This document shows positions 1-9,963 of a stretch of 64,000 nucleotides of DNA, piece by piece (position 1 is the stretch's first letter; the number at the start of each line of letters is the position of its first letter). Source of the DNA: Myxococcus landrumus (GTDB lineage Bacteria > Myxococcota > Myxococcia > Myxococcales > Myxococcaceae); contig NZ_CP071091.1 in NCBI RefSeq assembly GCF_017301635.1, positions 7,122,501 to 7,186,500 of the forward strand. Reading direction: 5' to 3'. A program made the translations under genes and the position numbers. The notes below the pieces were generated by a model. The model saw only the letters and a program-made list of their open reading frames with translations, did no database searches and was not told the DNA's origin.

Positions 1-1169
<1,169 letters not shown>

Positions 1170-1334
1170 CCCCCTATCTCTTGCGCGCCCCCTCAAGGGG
1201 AGTAAGGGACTCGGGGCCAAGGCCGAGGCTGGAATGCACTATGCGCATTCCCCCGGAAGAAACACTTAACGCACAGCGAGGCTTGTACTCGCAGAATGCT
1301 GCAACTTACCCTTCGTATGCACTGTCTTCTAGTT

Positions 1335-1452
<118 letters not shown>

Positions 1453-1462
1453 TCTTTTTGAG

Positions 1463-1498
1463 AAGCCCTCGTCGCCTCGTGCGACGGGGGCTTTTTTC
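1463..1498 (+). terminator. rho-independent terminator of the rRNA operon
   Basis: GCCCTCGTCGC pairs with GCGACGGGGGC across a five-base loop (one G-U pair) and is followed directly by TTTTTT. It sits 11 nt after the 5S gene, as expected for the end of the rRNA transcript. Confidence 0.92.
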
Positions 1499-1548
1499 TT
1501 TTCTGAGCCCTGGCGTGGCCGGCGCCCCCCTGCGCCCGCCCGCGGCCT

Positions 1549-2520
1549 TCACGGCACTCGCAGCACCACCTTTCCCACTGTCCCTCGCGTCTCGAGATCT
1601 CGGTGTGCCCTCGCGGCCTCCGATAGATCGACGACGAGCCCCAGCTTCACCTTCAAGGCTCCCGAGCTGAGCAGCTCACCCAATGCCTGACGTGCCCGAC
1701 GCTGAAGGGCTTCCGGGTGTTGGGTTCGCAGCCAATACCCGCTCACCTTGAGAGACTTGGCGTAGAGTGATTCAACCGCGACGGGCGGTGGATCACCACT
1801 CGCGCTGCCGAATGAAACGAGATGTCCGAAGGGTGCAAGGGATTCCAGACTGCTGGCCCAGGTGCTGGCGCCCACGGAGTCCAGCACCACCTCGACTCCG
1901 TTGCCTCCCGTGATGTCTCTCACCCAGTCCGCTACCGAGCGCGCTCCGCCGTAGATGAAGACCTCGTCGGCTCCCGCCTCTTTCGCGAGCTGTGCCTTGG
2001 CTTCATTCGACACGGTTCCGAGGACCGTGGCCCCAACCTGCTTCGCGAGTTGGATGGTGAGCAACCCGACACCTCCCGCGGCCGCGTGAACCAGGACCTT
2101 CTGTCCCCGCTCGAGTCGCGCCGAGGTGTGAATCAGGTGCCAGGCCGTCAGTCCCTGCACCAGGAGTCCCGCGCCCTCCTCGAAGGAGACGTGTTCGGGC
2201 AACTCCAGCAACTCCGCGGCCGGCGCGGTCATGAGCTCCGCGTAGCTGCGAGGCGCCATCGCCACCACCCTGCGTCCCACCCAGCGCGAGTCGACCCCAG
2301 CTCCCACCTGGTCCACGACTCCAGCAGCCTCGCTTCCGAGGATTCTGGGCAAGGGCACTGCTGCGTCGTAGTGGCCCCTTCGTCGTTCCGTGTCCGCGAA
2401 GTTCACTCCCGCTGCCTTGACCCGGATGCGGACCTCTCCCGGTCCTGGCGTCGGGTCCTCCACGTCCTCGAGTCGCAACACTTCCGGTCCACCTACCGCG
2501 TGGTAGCGAATGGCTTTCAT
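1549..2520 (-). CDS. quinone oxidoreductase-like, zinc-free MDR family
   Basis: A 323-residue medium-chain dehydrogenase/reductase of the NADPH:quinone oxidoreductase (QOR) class. The N-terminal GroES-like half begins MKAIRYHAVGGPEVL, typical of QORs. The Rossmann half carries VHAAAGGVGLLTIQLAK, the NADPH-binding AxxGVG motif, near residue 150. The cysteine cluster and zinc ligands of alcohol dehydrogenases are absent. The start is the internal ATG at 2520, preceded by GAGGGACCC; a longer frame adds only eight residues. The likely role is cytoplasmic NADPH-dependent reduction of quinones or enones. It is transcribed toward the rRNA operon, alone. The family is clear; the substrate is unknown. 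Confidence 0.9.
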   Translation of the reverse strand: MKAIRYHAVGGPEVLRLEDVEDPTPGPGEVRIRVKAAGVNFADTERRRGHYDAAVPLPRILGSEAAGVVDQVGAGVDSRWVGRRVVAMAPRSYAELMTAPAAELLELPEHVSFEEGAGLLVQGLTAWHLIHTSARLERGQKVLVHAAAGGVGLLTIQLAKQVGATVLGTVSNEAKAQLAKEAGADEVFIYGGARSVADWVRDITGGNGVEVVLDSVGASTWASSLESLAPFGHLVSFGSASGDPPPVAVESLYAKSLKVSGYWLRTQHPEALQRRARQALGELLSSGALKVKLGLVVDLSEAARAHRDLETRGTVGKVVLRVP

Positions 2521-2746
2521 GGGTCCCTCGTAACAACGCCCCATGTTTCATGCCGCTCTTCCCCTGGGCCTGTCCGCGCCCTCGATGAGAGGCTGGTGGG
2601 TCCGCTGAGGGTCTCTCTGTTCCGCTGACATTGGTCCCTGATTCCGGAAAAGTGACGGAACATCGCACCGCGAGCAGGCTGTGACTGGCCTCGCTCGGCT
2701 CGGCTTGCTTGAGTGGTGTTCCCCTTCACGCAAGAGGAGCCCCCGC

Positions 2747-3193
2747 ATGAAGCTGCTTGGTCCGTCGCTCGGTGTCCTTTTCGCGACTGCATTCCTCGTC
2801 GCGCCCATGCGCTCCGAAGCCGCCGCTGTTCGCCTGGGACTCGGGGCTGACTACTGGATTGATGAGAGTCCGGCCTTCAGCTTCTTGCTGGGGGTCGAAG
2901 GCAAGCTCGCCGGGCCCATCTCGGTGGGGGCTCGCTTTGGCGCGTCACTCCTCACCGATGGCAATGACGTGGCCATTCCCCTGGACCTGTCCATCCGGGC
3001 CAACATCGCCAATTCCAGGGTGTATGTGGAGGGCCTGGTCGGTCCCTGGATTGTGATTGACCGAGGCGACACCCTTCGCGCGCATGCCGCCTTTGGCTTT
3101 GGCCTCCAGGGCAAGGCGGCAAGCATTGGTCTCGAGGTGGGCTACCTCGAGTCTCGGGCCATCATCGGCTTGCGCCTGGCGTACAAGTTCTGA
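2747..3193 (+). CDS. small exported beta-rich protein, hypothetical
   Basis: A 148-residue protein with a clear Sec signal peptide (hydrophobic 8-22, cleavage after SEAAA). The mature part alternates short hydrophobic and glycine-rich stretches (LGVEGKLAGPISVGARFGA, LRLAYKF at the C-terminus) and ends in phenylalanine. These are features of small outer-membrane beta-barrel proteins. The start at 2747 is chosen because AGAGGAG lies just upstream and the signal peptide begins there. No enzymatic motif is seen. An outer-membrane location is inference. Confidence 0.75.
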   Translation: MKLLGPSLGVLFATAFLVAPMRSEAAAVRLGLGADYWIDESPAFSFLLGVEGKLAGPISVGARFGASLLTDGNDVAIPLDLSIRANIANSRVYVEGLVGPWIVIDRGDTLRAHAAFGFGLQGKAASIGLEVGYLESRAIIGLRLAYKF

Positions 3194-3197
3194 CGCT

Positions 3198-3398
3198 TCA
3201 GTAGTGGGGTGGGCGCTCTTGCTGGCGGGCGTCCACCAGCCCAGGTTCCGCTTCCAGCCTCTTCTTGAGCAGCTCCAGCTCGACGCGCAGCGCCTCGATG
3301 ACCCGCTGCTGCTCGTAGAGCACGTCGCTCAGCTCCTGCAGCGTCTCCTGCTGCTGCATGTAGCGAATCTCCAGCTCCGCGATGCGCGACTCGTCCAT
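3198..3398 (-). CDS. slyX: SlyX family protein
   Basis: A 66-residue coiled-coil protein beginning MDESRIAELEIRYMQQQ and ending in PPHY, the hallmark C-terminus of SlyX. A leucine/isoleucine heptad pattern runs through most of its length (LSDVLYEQQRVIEALRVELELL). SlyX is a small cytoplasmic protein of unsettled function, named for its position next to slyD in E. coli. The start at 3398 matches family length; an upstream extension of the frame is not supported. It is divergent from the TPR gene at 3462. Confidence 0.85.
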   Translation of the reverse strand: MDESRIAELEIRYMQQQETLQELSDVLYEQQRVIEALRVELELLKKRLEAEPGLVDARQQERPPHY

Positions 3399-3461
3399 GG
3401 GACCTACCCTTACCCTGGAGACACCCTTGCCGTCCCCCCTCGCACATGACCTCGTCACGCC

Positions 3462-3761
3462 ATGAACGTCCAGCAACACCTCCTGCGGGCTCGAGACCTC
3501 CTCGCCCGAGGCCAACCCGAGATGGCCGAGTCCGCTCTCAGCGACGCCATTGACGCCTCCATCGCCGCGGAGGACATCGTCCTGCTCACCCAGGCCCGGT
3601 TCGCCCTCGGTGAGTTCCTCTTCCAGCAACAGCGAGACGACGAGGCTCTCCCGTACCTCCAGGCCGTGGTCCGCACGGAGCGGGTCGACGGCTCCGTCGA
3701 CGCCGAGGTGAAGGCCTCCGCCCGGATGCTCCGTCAGATTCGCGGCATCGAGCCTCGATGA
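3462..3761 (+). CDS. small TPR-like helical protein
   Basis: A 99-residue soluble protein made of alanine-rich helices. Segments such as LARGQPEMAESALSDAIDAS and ARFALGEFLFQQQRDDEALP match the TPR helix A/B spacing, giving about two repeats. There is no signal peptide or membrane segment. It could be a scaffold or partner protein; nothing in the sequence fixes the partner. It is convergent with the TPR protein at 3766-4770, separated by 4 nt. High third-position G+C supports it as a real gene. Confidence 0.65.
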   Translation: MNVQQHLLRARDLLARGQPEMAESALSDAIDASIAAEDIVLLTQARFALGEFLFQQQRDDEALPYLQAVVRTERVDGSVDAEVKASARMLRQIRGIEPR

Positions 3762-3765
3762 CGCC

Positions 3766-4770
3766 TCAGGGCAGGCTGCAGGACTGCCGAATCAGCTCCA
3801 TCCGGTCGGAGAAGCGCCGCTCGAGGTCCATTCGCGTCAACCTCGCGTCGTCCAGGCGCTTGGACTGAAGCTGCATCGCACAGAGCGCCGCCAGGGACTT
3901 GGGACTCCCCAGGTCCAGGCGGTCCGCCTGCCTCAGGGCCTCTTGCGCGGCGTCCAGCTCTCCCACCCGATACAGCGCCTTCCCGAGCTCAAAGTACGCC
4001 AGCGAGAGCCTCGGGTCCTCTTCCGTGGCCCGCTTCAGAAGCACCACCGCCTCCGAGTCCCTCCCGTTGGCTCCCAGCACCAGGCCCTGTTCCACCAGCA
4101 ATCTGGCGCGTGGAACCTTGCCCTGGAGCGCGGTGAGCACGGCTTGGGCCTCCTCGGGGCGTCGGGCCGTGCTCAGCAGCCGCGCATACCGCAGGCCCGT
4201 GAGGGGGTCCCCTCGTGCCTTCTCGTAGGCATGCGACATGGCCTCGGCGGCGCCCACCGAGTCTCCCACCTTCTCCTGCAGCTCGGCGCGAAGGACGTCA
4301 GGTCTGGGGTCGCCAGGCGCCACCTGGTTGGCCTTCTCCAGCGCGCCGCGCACACAGCGCTCCATCCGCTGCAAGTCGCAGAGGCGCGCGAGCAGGAGCT
4401 GCGTCTCCACGGAGGCGGGGTCTCGGCGCTCCGCTTCCAGCGCCAGCTCCTGGGCTTCGACGGGGGCTCCGTCGAACAACAGCTCCGCGGCCTCCCTCAG
4501 CTCCGCGGCCGTGGCCTTCGGGTGTTCCTTCAGGGGGAGGAGCACCTTCACCCGGGGCTCAACGCCCCTCGTGGCGCGGGCGATGGACAGCTCCTGCTCC
4601 GGCATGTTCCTGGGCAACGCGAGCGGGATGAGGTGAATCAAGAGCGCCGCGCCACACACACCCACCAGCTTGCGCAGCCCCACGTCGCTCCGCAGCCGCG
4701 CGAGAAAGGACCTCGCCCCGGAGTGTGTGTGCTCCACCGTCTCCCGCCCCTCTGAGTCCGTCCCCGACAC
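3766..4770 (-). CDS. membrane-anchored TPR protein
   Basis: A 334-residue protein with one transmembrane segment near residues 34-53 (KLVGVCGAALLIHLIPLAL) followed by a long tetratricopeptide region. TPR consensus pieces include ALEAERRDPASVETQLLLAR, GLRYARLLSTARRPEEAQAV and AYFELGKALYRVGELDAAQ. The short N-terminus is cytoplasmic and the TPR part probably periplasmic. It presumably acts as a protein-interaction platform. The start at 4770 gives a hydrophilic N-terminus before the anchor. The gene at 4801-5145 lies just upstream on the same strand (30 nt), so the two may be co-transcribed. Confidence 0.8.
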   Translation of the reverse strand: MSGTDSEGRETVEHTHSGARSFLARLRSDVGLRKLVGVCGAALLIHLIPLALPRNMPEQELSIARATRGVEPRVKVLLPLKEHPKATAAELREAAELLFDGAPVEAQELALEAERRDPASVETQLLLARLCDLQRMERCVRGALEKANQVAPGDPRPDVLRAELQEKVGDSVGAAEAMSHAYEKARGDPLTGLRYARLLSTARRPEEAQAVLTALQGKVPRARLLVEQGLVLGANGRDSEAVVLLKRATEEDPRLSLAYFELGKALYRVGELDAAQEALRQADRLDLGSPKSLAALCAMQLQSKRLDDARLTRMDLERRFSDRMELIRQSCSLP

Positions 4771-4800
4771 GATCCATCTCCTCGAGCAGTCGCCGCCTGC

Positions 4801-5145
4801 CTACACCGCTCGAAGGCGCGTCCGAAGACCTCGGGGAATCTCCACCCCGCAGCTCCAACACAGCTCGAAGTTGCCAGGGTTCTCCTCGCGACAGCCCGGA
4901 CACTCCACTGAACGGGCGGCCTCCTCCTGGTTCTCCTTCAGCTCCGCCAGCACGCCTCGTGCCTGCTCCAGGTCCTCCGGTAGGAGCCAGAGCTCCACCC
5001 AGGTCTCACTGCTCGGAATCTCCCCGCTCAGTGGCGCGAGCGACTCGCCGCGCACCTCCACGGACATTCCCTCGGCTTCCAGCGTCCCCGCCAGGAGCCG
5101 CGCTTCTCCCACCGTGCGGTGCACGGAGAACTGCACACGCTTCAT
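4801..5145 (-). CDS. DUF2007-like domain plus zinc ribbon
   Basis: A 114-residue protein. Residues 1-70 resemble the DUF2007 putative signal-transducing domain (HRTVGEARLLAGTLEAEGM, typical 'GEARLLAGxLEAxGI' opening). The C-terminus carries a two-knuckle zinc ribbon, CPGCREEN...CWSCG. The start at 5145 is preceded by AAGAGAGAG. The frame extends upstream but the extension has poor codon bias. It sits directly upstream of the TPR gene and is divergent from the histidine kinase at 5412. The biochemical function of DUF2007 proteins is not established. Confidence 0.78.
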   Translation of the reverse strand: MKRVQFSVHRTVGEARLLAGTLEAEGMSVEVRGESLAPLSGEIPSSETWVELWLLPEDLEQARGVLAELKENQEEAARSVECPGCREENPGNFELCWSCGVEIPRGLRTRLRAV

Positions 5146-5411
5146 GTCTCTCTCTTCACAGAACCCGGGGCACTCGGCAACCACACCCACCCCGTCGCTC
5201 GTGCCTTCTCTCACCGCTGCCCGCTCGTCTGCTTATTGTTCATGCTTTGTCACAAGTCGAGTGGAAGCTGACAAACGAGACTTCAGGGTGTTTGCCTTTC
5301 ACTCCATGTCCAGGCGACAATCCGCAGTGACAGGTTGTCGGCTCAAGAGCTTCCCAGCGCACCTGTCATCCAGTGTGTGAAGGCTTTGTTCAGGAAGCGA
5401 GACGCCGTCCC

Positions 5412-7349
5412 ATGCGTGCGCACGCTCTCCATCTCAGCGTATTTCTCGTGGCTCGCCCCGCGTGGGCACGACATGTCCTGGCCGCTGTCTGCGCGGGACT
5501 CGCCTGGGGCCTCTCATGGCTGCTGTCGCCCCTTCCAGGTGCGCTGCCCATTCTCTTGTCACTCGCCGCGGTCCTGGTCGCCGCCCTCACGGGGGGACCC
5601 GGGCCCGCCTGGCTGGCGACTTTCATGGGGGCACTGTCCATTGCTTCACGGACCGCCAGCCAATCCGCGGCCACCACCATCCTGGAACTGTCCTTGTTCC
5701 TCGCGGTGGGGGGGCTCGTGGCGGTCCTCGCGGGACGGCGGGGCGCCGTGGGTGTCCCGAGCGCGCCACCTTCATCCCGGCCCACGTCCCCACACGAGGG
5801 ACTGGAGGCCCACCTGCTGCGCAGCTTGGGCGACGCGGTGCTGGCCACGGACGCACACGGCGTCGTGCGCTATCTCAATCCCGCCGCGGCGACGCTGCTC
5901 CAATGTCCGGAGCAGGAGGTCATGGGGGCTCCGTTGGCCCAGGTGCTGCGCTCCCGGCCTGAGTCCGGGTCCTTCCCGCTCCGGCAGACGGCGAAGCCCT
6001 CCGCGTGGTCTCCCTGGCCGCGCGCGCTGCGCCGCCGCGATGGGGGCGAGCTCCCCATCGAGGAGTGCACCACGCCGCTTCGTGGCCTCGGTGGAGAGGA
6101 ACTGGGAGCGGTCTGGATGTTTCGCGATGCCACGTCGCGCCGCCAGTTCGAGCTGGAGCGCTCACAACTGCTCGCACGCGAGCGCGCGGCCCTCGCCGAG
6201 GCCCAGGCTCAACGTGAGCTCATGGAGTCGCTCTTCTTCCAGGCGCCCGTCGCCATCGCCGTCTTCCGTGGGCCGGAGCATGTCTGTGAGCTGTTGAACC
6301 CCCAGGCCCGGGTGCTCCTGGAGGTCGACGGGGCCGCCCTGGGCAAGCCCCTGCGCGACGTCCAGCCCGACATGGACCCGGGGCTGCTCCGCCTGCTCGA
6401 TGAGGTCTATCGCGAAGGCGTGCCGTTCTCCGCTCGCGAGGTGCCGCTGCCCACACTGCCGCTCTCGGGTACGTCCATGCACTCGAAGCCGCAGCGCTAC
6501 CATGACGTCTCCTGGCAGCCCTGGCGTGATGCTCGAGGCGTCATTCAAGGCGTCATGGCCGTGGCCGTGGATGTCACCGGGTTGGTCGTGTCCCGACGCG
6601 CCGCGGAGGACCTGGCCGGTGAGCTGCGCGAGGTCGTCCAGGCACGCGACGAGTTCCTCTCCATCGCCAGCCATGAGCTGCGCACCCCCATCACCTCCGT
6701 CCAGCTCCAGCTCCAGTTCCTGCTCCGCATGGCGCCCGCCGCCGGCACCGAGGGCACCACGTCGCTCGTGCATCGCCGCGTCGAGGCCACGCTGCGCTCC
6801 GTGGCCCAGCTCCACCAGCTCGTCGCCACGCTGCTGGATGTGTCCCGCATCCGCGCGGGACGGCTCGACCTGCACCGTGAGCGGATGGACCTGTCCTCGC
6901 TGACGCAGGAGCTGGTCTCCCGAGCGCAGGAGGATGCCGCTGGCGCCCGGTGCCCGGTGCGGCTCGTCGTGGCCGAGCCCCTGTATGGGAACTGGGACCG
7001 CGTCCGGCTGGAGCAGGTCGTCACCAACCTGCTCTCGAATGCCTTCAAGTATGGCGCTCAGCGCCCCGTCGAAATCCACGTCACCCGCGAGGGGGACTTC
7101 GCCTGCTTGAGCGTGAAGGACCAGGGCATCGGCATCGCGCCCGAGGACCAGGCGCGCATCTTCCACCGCTTCGAGCGCGCCGTGTCCCAGCGCCACTACA
7201 GCGGCTTCGGCCTGGGCCTGTGGATTGTCCGGCAGATTGTCGAGGCCCTCGACGGCGACATCCGCGTGGAGAGCCAGCCCAACGCCGGCTCCACGTTCAT
7301 CGTCCGACTTCCCCTCGAGAGCGCCTCCACCATCGACGCCACCGCGTGA
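5412..7349 (+). CDS. membrane sensor histidine kinase with two PAS domains
   Basis: A 645-residue orphan histidine kinase. About four N-terminal transmembrane segments (residues about 20-110) precede a PAS domain (AVLATDAHGVVRYLNPAA), a second PAS domain (FFQAPVAIAVFRGPEHVCEL), a HisKA domain with H-box SIASHELRTPITS, and a HATPase domain. The last shows N-box NLLSNAFKYG, G1 DQGIGIAPED and G2 GFGLGLWIVRQIV. All catalytic motifs are intact, so it should autophosphorylate on the H-box histidine. No receiver domain or response-regulator gene lies next to it, so its partner is elsewhere. The start at 5412 is chosen because the membrane domain begins there; the 39-nt upstream extension is polar and unneeded. 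Confidence 0.92.
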   Translation: MRAHALHLSVFLVARPAWARHVLAAVCAGLAWGLSWLLSPLPGALPILLSLAAVLVAALTGGPGPAWLATFMGALSIASRTASQSAATTILELSLFLAVGGLVAVLAGRRGAVGVPSAPPSSRPTSPHEGLEAHLLRSLGDAVLATDAHGVVRYLNPAAATLLQCPEQEVMGAPLAQVLRSRPESGSFPLRQTAKPSAWSPWPRALRRRDGGELPIEECTTPLRGLGGEELGAVWMFRDATSRRQFELERSQLLARERAALAEAQAQRELMESLFFQAPVAIAVFRGPEHVCELLNPQARVLLEVDGAALGKPLRDVQPDMDPGLLRLLDEVYREGVPFSAREVPLPTLPLSGTSMHSKPQRYHDVSWQPWRDARGVIQGVMAVAVDVTGLVVSRRAAEDLAGELREVVQARDEFLSIASHELRTPITSVQLQLQFLLRMAPAAGTEGTTSLVHRRVEATLRSVAQLHQLVATLLDVSRIRAGRLDLHRERMDLSSLTQELVSRAQEDAAGARCPVRLVVAEPLYGNWDRVRLEQVVTNLLSNAFKYGAQRPVEIHVTREGDFACLSVKDQGIGIAPEDQARIFHRFERAVSQRHYSGFGLGLWIVRQIVEALDGDIRVESQPNAGSTFIVRLPLESASTIDATA

Positions 7350-7763
7350 CTACTCCTCCTGCCGCAGCTCGTGCGGCAGCACCACATGCGCATGCCTGGG
7401 CGCGCGCACGTGCAGCTCCCGCGTCAGCAGCGCGTCCAGCATGGAGAGCAGGGCGTCATAGTGAGGCCCGGCCCCCTTCGCGGGGAGCTGCTTCGCGGCG
7501 AGGCGGACCCGAGGTGACTCTTCGTCCTCGAAGGCGAGCGTCACCGCGAGCCCGTCCGGGTCGCCTGCTGGTGGCACCAGCACCACGGGCGCCGGCTGCT
7601 GGCTTGCCTCCTCCACGAGCGGCGCGAGCGCTTGTGCCTCGTCTGGCGTCAGGTCTCGCTCCAGCACCACCTCACCTTGCTCCAGGACCCACAGGTGCTT
7701 CAGTCCCTCCACCCTCAAGGCCTGCGCCGCCGTGTTCGTCCGGCCACTGCGCTCGTAGGTCAT
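7350..7763 (-). CDS. hypothetical protein
   Basis: A 137-residue acidic soluble protein with no recognised domain. It begins MTYERSGRTNTAAQALRVEG and contains a Pro/Val-rich middle (PAPVVLVPPAGDPDGLAVT). The C-terminus is basic and His-containing. The start at 7763 is chosen over an upstream ATG (7820) because GTGAGG lies just before it and the codon bias improves there. Its stop codon abuts that of the histidine kinase, so the genes are convergent. Function unknown. Confidence 0.65.
   Translation of the reverse strand: MTYERSGRTNTAAQALRVEGLKHLWVLEQGEVVLERDLTPDEAQALAPLVEEASQQPAPVVLVPPAGDPDGLAVTLAFEDEESPRVRLAAKQLPAKGAGPHYDALLSMLDALLTRELHVRAPRHAHVVLPHELRQEE
7359..7379. terminator. hairpin between convergent genes
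   Basis: CTGCCGCA and TGCGGCAG form a perfect 8-bp stem with a 5-nt loop. It lies inside the 3' end of the minus-strand gene and 10 nt past the kinase stop. There is no T-run, so it is a stem-loop that could stall or protect transcripts rather than a canonical terminator. Confidence 0.45.
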
Positions 7764-7991
7764 CGTCCTCACGCCGCCTCCTCCGTGGAAAGACGTAGGC
7801 ATCCCGAGGCGATTCGCCATCCCCGCACATGCGAGGGACGGCCCGCAGCAGGGGCACGCCGGGAGCCCGCCCCTCGGACGTGTGCTTCAGGACAGCGGAG
7901 CGAGCCCCCCGTTCGAGTGTCCCTCCGCGAGCCGCTCTCTACGGTGCGGCCCGTCTCGGGCACTCCGGCTCGGGACTTTGGAGGTTCTCTC

Positions 7992-8207
7992 ATGGGCAAC
8001 AAGGGAAGTGGCAAGACGCCGAGCGGCAATGACTCGCGCTCCGACACCAAGAATCCCAACAACCCGGCGCACAAGTCCGCGCAGGACAACCGCTCCAACC
8101 AGATGAACCCGAACCACTCGCCCAGCAAGGGCCCGGGTGGCTCGCCTCCGGGGAACAACACCCCGGGCGGTGGGGGGCGTCCCGGCTCGGATTCGTCGAA
8201 GCACTGA
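7992..8207 (+). CDS. small Asn/Gly/Ser-rich disordered protein
   Basis: A 71-residue highly hydrophilic protein starting MGNKGSGKTPSGNDSRSDTK, rich in Asn, Ser, Gly, Pro and Lys. It has almost no hydrophobic residues and no cysteine, so it is predicted disordered. A good ribosome site (GGAGG, 6 nt before the ATG at 7992) supports translation despite the low complexity. Its composition is reminiscent of hydrophilin-type or stress/spore small proteins; that is a guess from composition only. It stands alone between convergent neighbours. Confidence 0.6.
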   Translation: MGNKGSGKTPSGNDSRSDTKNPNNPAHKSAQDNRSNQMNPNHSPSKGPGGSPPGNNTPGGGGRPGSDSSKH

Positions 8208-8353
8208 GTCTGGAGCCTGTCGTGCAGCACCTGTCTCCGGGCGGGCCAGCGCAGCGGAGATGGGGATGGAATGACTGACTCCACGGCGGCGCGGTGTGTC
8301 GCACCACGTGACGGCGACCCTGCTCACCGCGCCACCGTGTGGGGGCTCTTGCC

Positions 8354-9193
8354 TCAGCGCACCTTGGGCGAGCACTCACCTTCGCCACGGAAGTGGCCGG
8401 CCGTGCGCACCAACGACGTGACGAAGTCTCGCAGCGAGTGGACGTTGCCCGCCCCGCCCGTGCCGTACTGGCCCGAGGGGAGCTCGGTGAGGTCCACCGC
8501 GGCCAGCTCGTCCATCGTCACCTCTCCGTCCGGACCCGCGATGCCCAGCTTGTCCGCCTCCGCGATGGCGTTGAAGCGCATCTTCGCGTCGGGCGACTGG
8601 AGGTCGTCGAAGAACAGGTGGTCGCCGTGGATGGTCAACTGCACCGTCTCCTCGGCGTCCTTGGGCACCGTCACGCCCGAGCCCAGCTCCGGGCTCTCGC
8701 AGTGCTCGTAGAGGGTGTTCGTCTTGAAGCCCCAGCCAAAGCGCTTCGTGTCGCGGCCCTTCGTCGCCACGCCCTCGATGTAGACGCTGAAGCCCTCCGC
8801 CTTCATCCGCTCCACGTCCGCCGCGTCGGCGTTGCCCGCGACCGCGTTGGCCGACGGCGCAATCGCATAGCTGACGTGGTCCCACTCCTGCGCGGCCACG
8901 TCCTTGAAGGTCTCCACCAGCACGGGTCCCGGCTTGTGCACGTCGAACACGCGGGCCTGCGTCGACTGCGCGGCGACCTCGTCGTGGGACTCCACCTTCG
9001 CCTCGCCAATCACCACGAGGAACTTGTCGAAGCGCACGGACCAGCCGTCGGCGAAGCCCGCCTTGTTGCCCTCGGCCGCGGGGATGCCCTTCTCGATGAA
9101 GTCCTCACCGTACGTGGTGAACGTCACGGTCCCCGTCCCATCACTGCAGGCGACGAGTCCCAGGCACGACAAACCCAGCATCCAGTTCTTCAT
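8354..9193 (-). CDS. lipoprotein of TonB-receptor operon, hypothetical
   Basis: A 279-residue lipoprotein: MKNWMLGLSCLGLVAC ends in a lipobox (LVAC), so it is processed by signal peptidase II. The mature part is beta-rich and acidic and begins with TVTFTTYGEDFIEKGIP. A short acidic stretch near the C-terminus (GPDGEVTMDEL) resembles an EF-hand loop, but this is weak. The start ATG at 9193 overlaps the stop of the upstream gene by 4 nt (ATGA), which implies translational coupling. Shared context with a TonB-dependent receptor suggests a role in ligand capture at the outer membrane. No characterised family was recognised. Confidence 0.78.
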   Translation of the reverse strand: MKNWMLGLSCLGLVACSDGTGTVTFTTYGEDFIEKGIPAAEGNKAGFADGWSVRFDKFLVVIGEAKVESHDEVAAQSTQARVFDVHKPGPVLVETFKDVAAQEWDHVSYAIAPSANAVAGNADAADVERMKAEGFSVYIEGVATKGRDTKRFGWGFKTNTLYEHCESPELGSGVTVPKDAEETVQLTIHGDHLFFDDLQSPDAKMRFNAIAEADKLGIAGPDGEVTMDELAAVDLTELPSGQYGTGGAGNVHSLRDFVTSLVRTAGHFRGEGECSPKVR

Positions 9194-9963
9194 TGCGCGG
9201 CTCCTTCTTCCCACGTCACGACGTAGGCGGTTGTGTCTTCCACGCCGCGCAGCAGGGCGTTCTGCGCCTGGCTGTCAGCGGGGAAGGTGTAGGTGCCATC
9301 CGCGTCCGGGTCGGTCGCGGTGGCGAAGTCGATGCGGTCCATCCACTTCCTCAGGTCCACGGAGATGCGCACCCGGCCCGCTTCCTTCCCCAGGGACTTC
9401 TCGAAGCGAACCCCGGCCACCGGCTTGGGCAGGTCCGCCGCCACGTCGAAGCGCACCTGGCCCTTCTCCGCGTGGGTCGCCGTGCCCACCAGGCGCACCG
9501 CGTGGCCCTTCAGCACACCTTGCGCGTCCGTGGTCGCGGTGGGCGCCGGCAAGGTCAGCTCGAGCGAACCGTACTCACCCGTCACCGCGCTCGCGGTCCC
9601 CAGCGGAGTCACGCCGCCCAGGAGGTTCACGGTGTGCGTCTCGAGCAGCTCGCCCAGCGCGTCGCCCGGGATGTAGTGGCCCGGGTGCGCGTGCGCCGTT
9701 CCCCCGATGAGCGAGTACACGTCGAAGCGCGGCGAGCGGCTCGACAGCAACACGCGGCCTTCGAAGAAGCGCACCGGGCCGAGGGAGACCTGCGCGGTGT
9801 CGAGGGTGATTCTCCAGCCCCGTTCATTGGGTTGCTGTGACAGCGGAGTGGCTGTTGTCTCCACGGTGAAGGTGCGGCGCTCCGCTTCGCTGCCACAGCC
9901 CAGCGAGAGGGCCGACGCGGTGGCCAGCGCCAGCGCTCCCTTCAGCATGCCTCTGCGATTCAT
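9190..9963 (-). CDS. Tat-type lipoprotein of TonB-receptor operon
   Basis: A 257-residue lipoprotein. The N-terminus MNRRGMLKGALALATASAL carries a twin-arginine motif (RRGMLK) and then a lipobox ending LSLGC, so export by Tat followed by lipidation is likely. Tat use hints that the protein folds or binds a cofactor before export. The mature part has a histidine-rich loop (TAHAHPGHY) that could bind metal. Its stop overlaps the next gene by 4 nt and its start overlaps the receptor stop by 4 nt, so the three genes form one coupled operon. The fold is unknown; it may be related to copper-associated periplasmic proteins such as MbnP, but that is unproven. Confidence 0.78.
   Translation of the reverse strand: MNRRGMLKGALALATASALSLGCGSEAERRTFTVETTATPLSQQPNERGWRITLDTAQVSLGPVRFFEGRVLLSSRSPRFDVYSLIGGTAHAHPGHYIPGDALGELLETHTVNLLGGVTPLGTASAVTGEYGSLELTLPAPTATTDAQGVLKGHAVRLVGTATHAEKGQVRFDVAADLPKPVAGVRFEKSLGKEAGRVRISVDLRKWMDRIDFATATDPDADGTYTFPADSQAQNALLRGVEDTTAYVVTWEEGAAQ

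Noticed and set aside
2681..2746. In-frame extension of the small exported protein
   Set aside because: The signal peptide and ribosome site point to ATG 2747.
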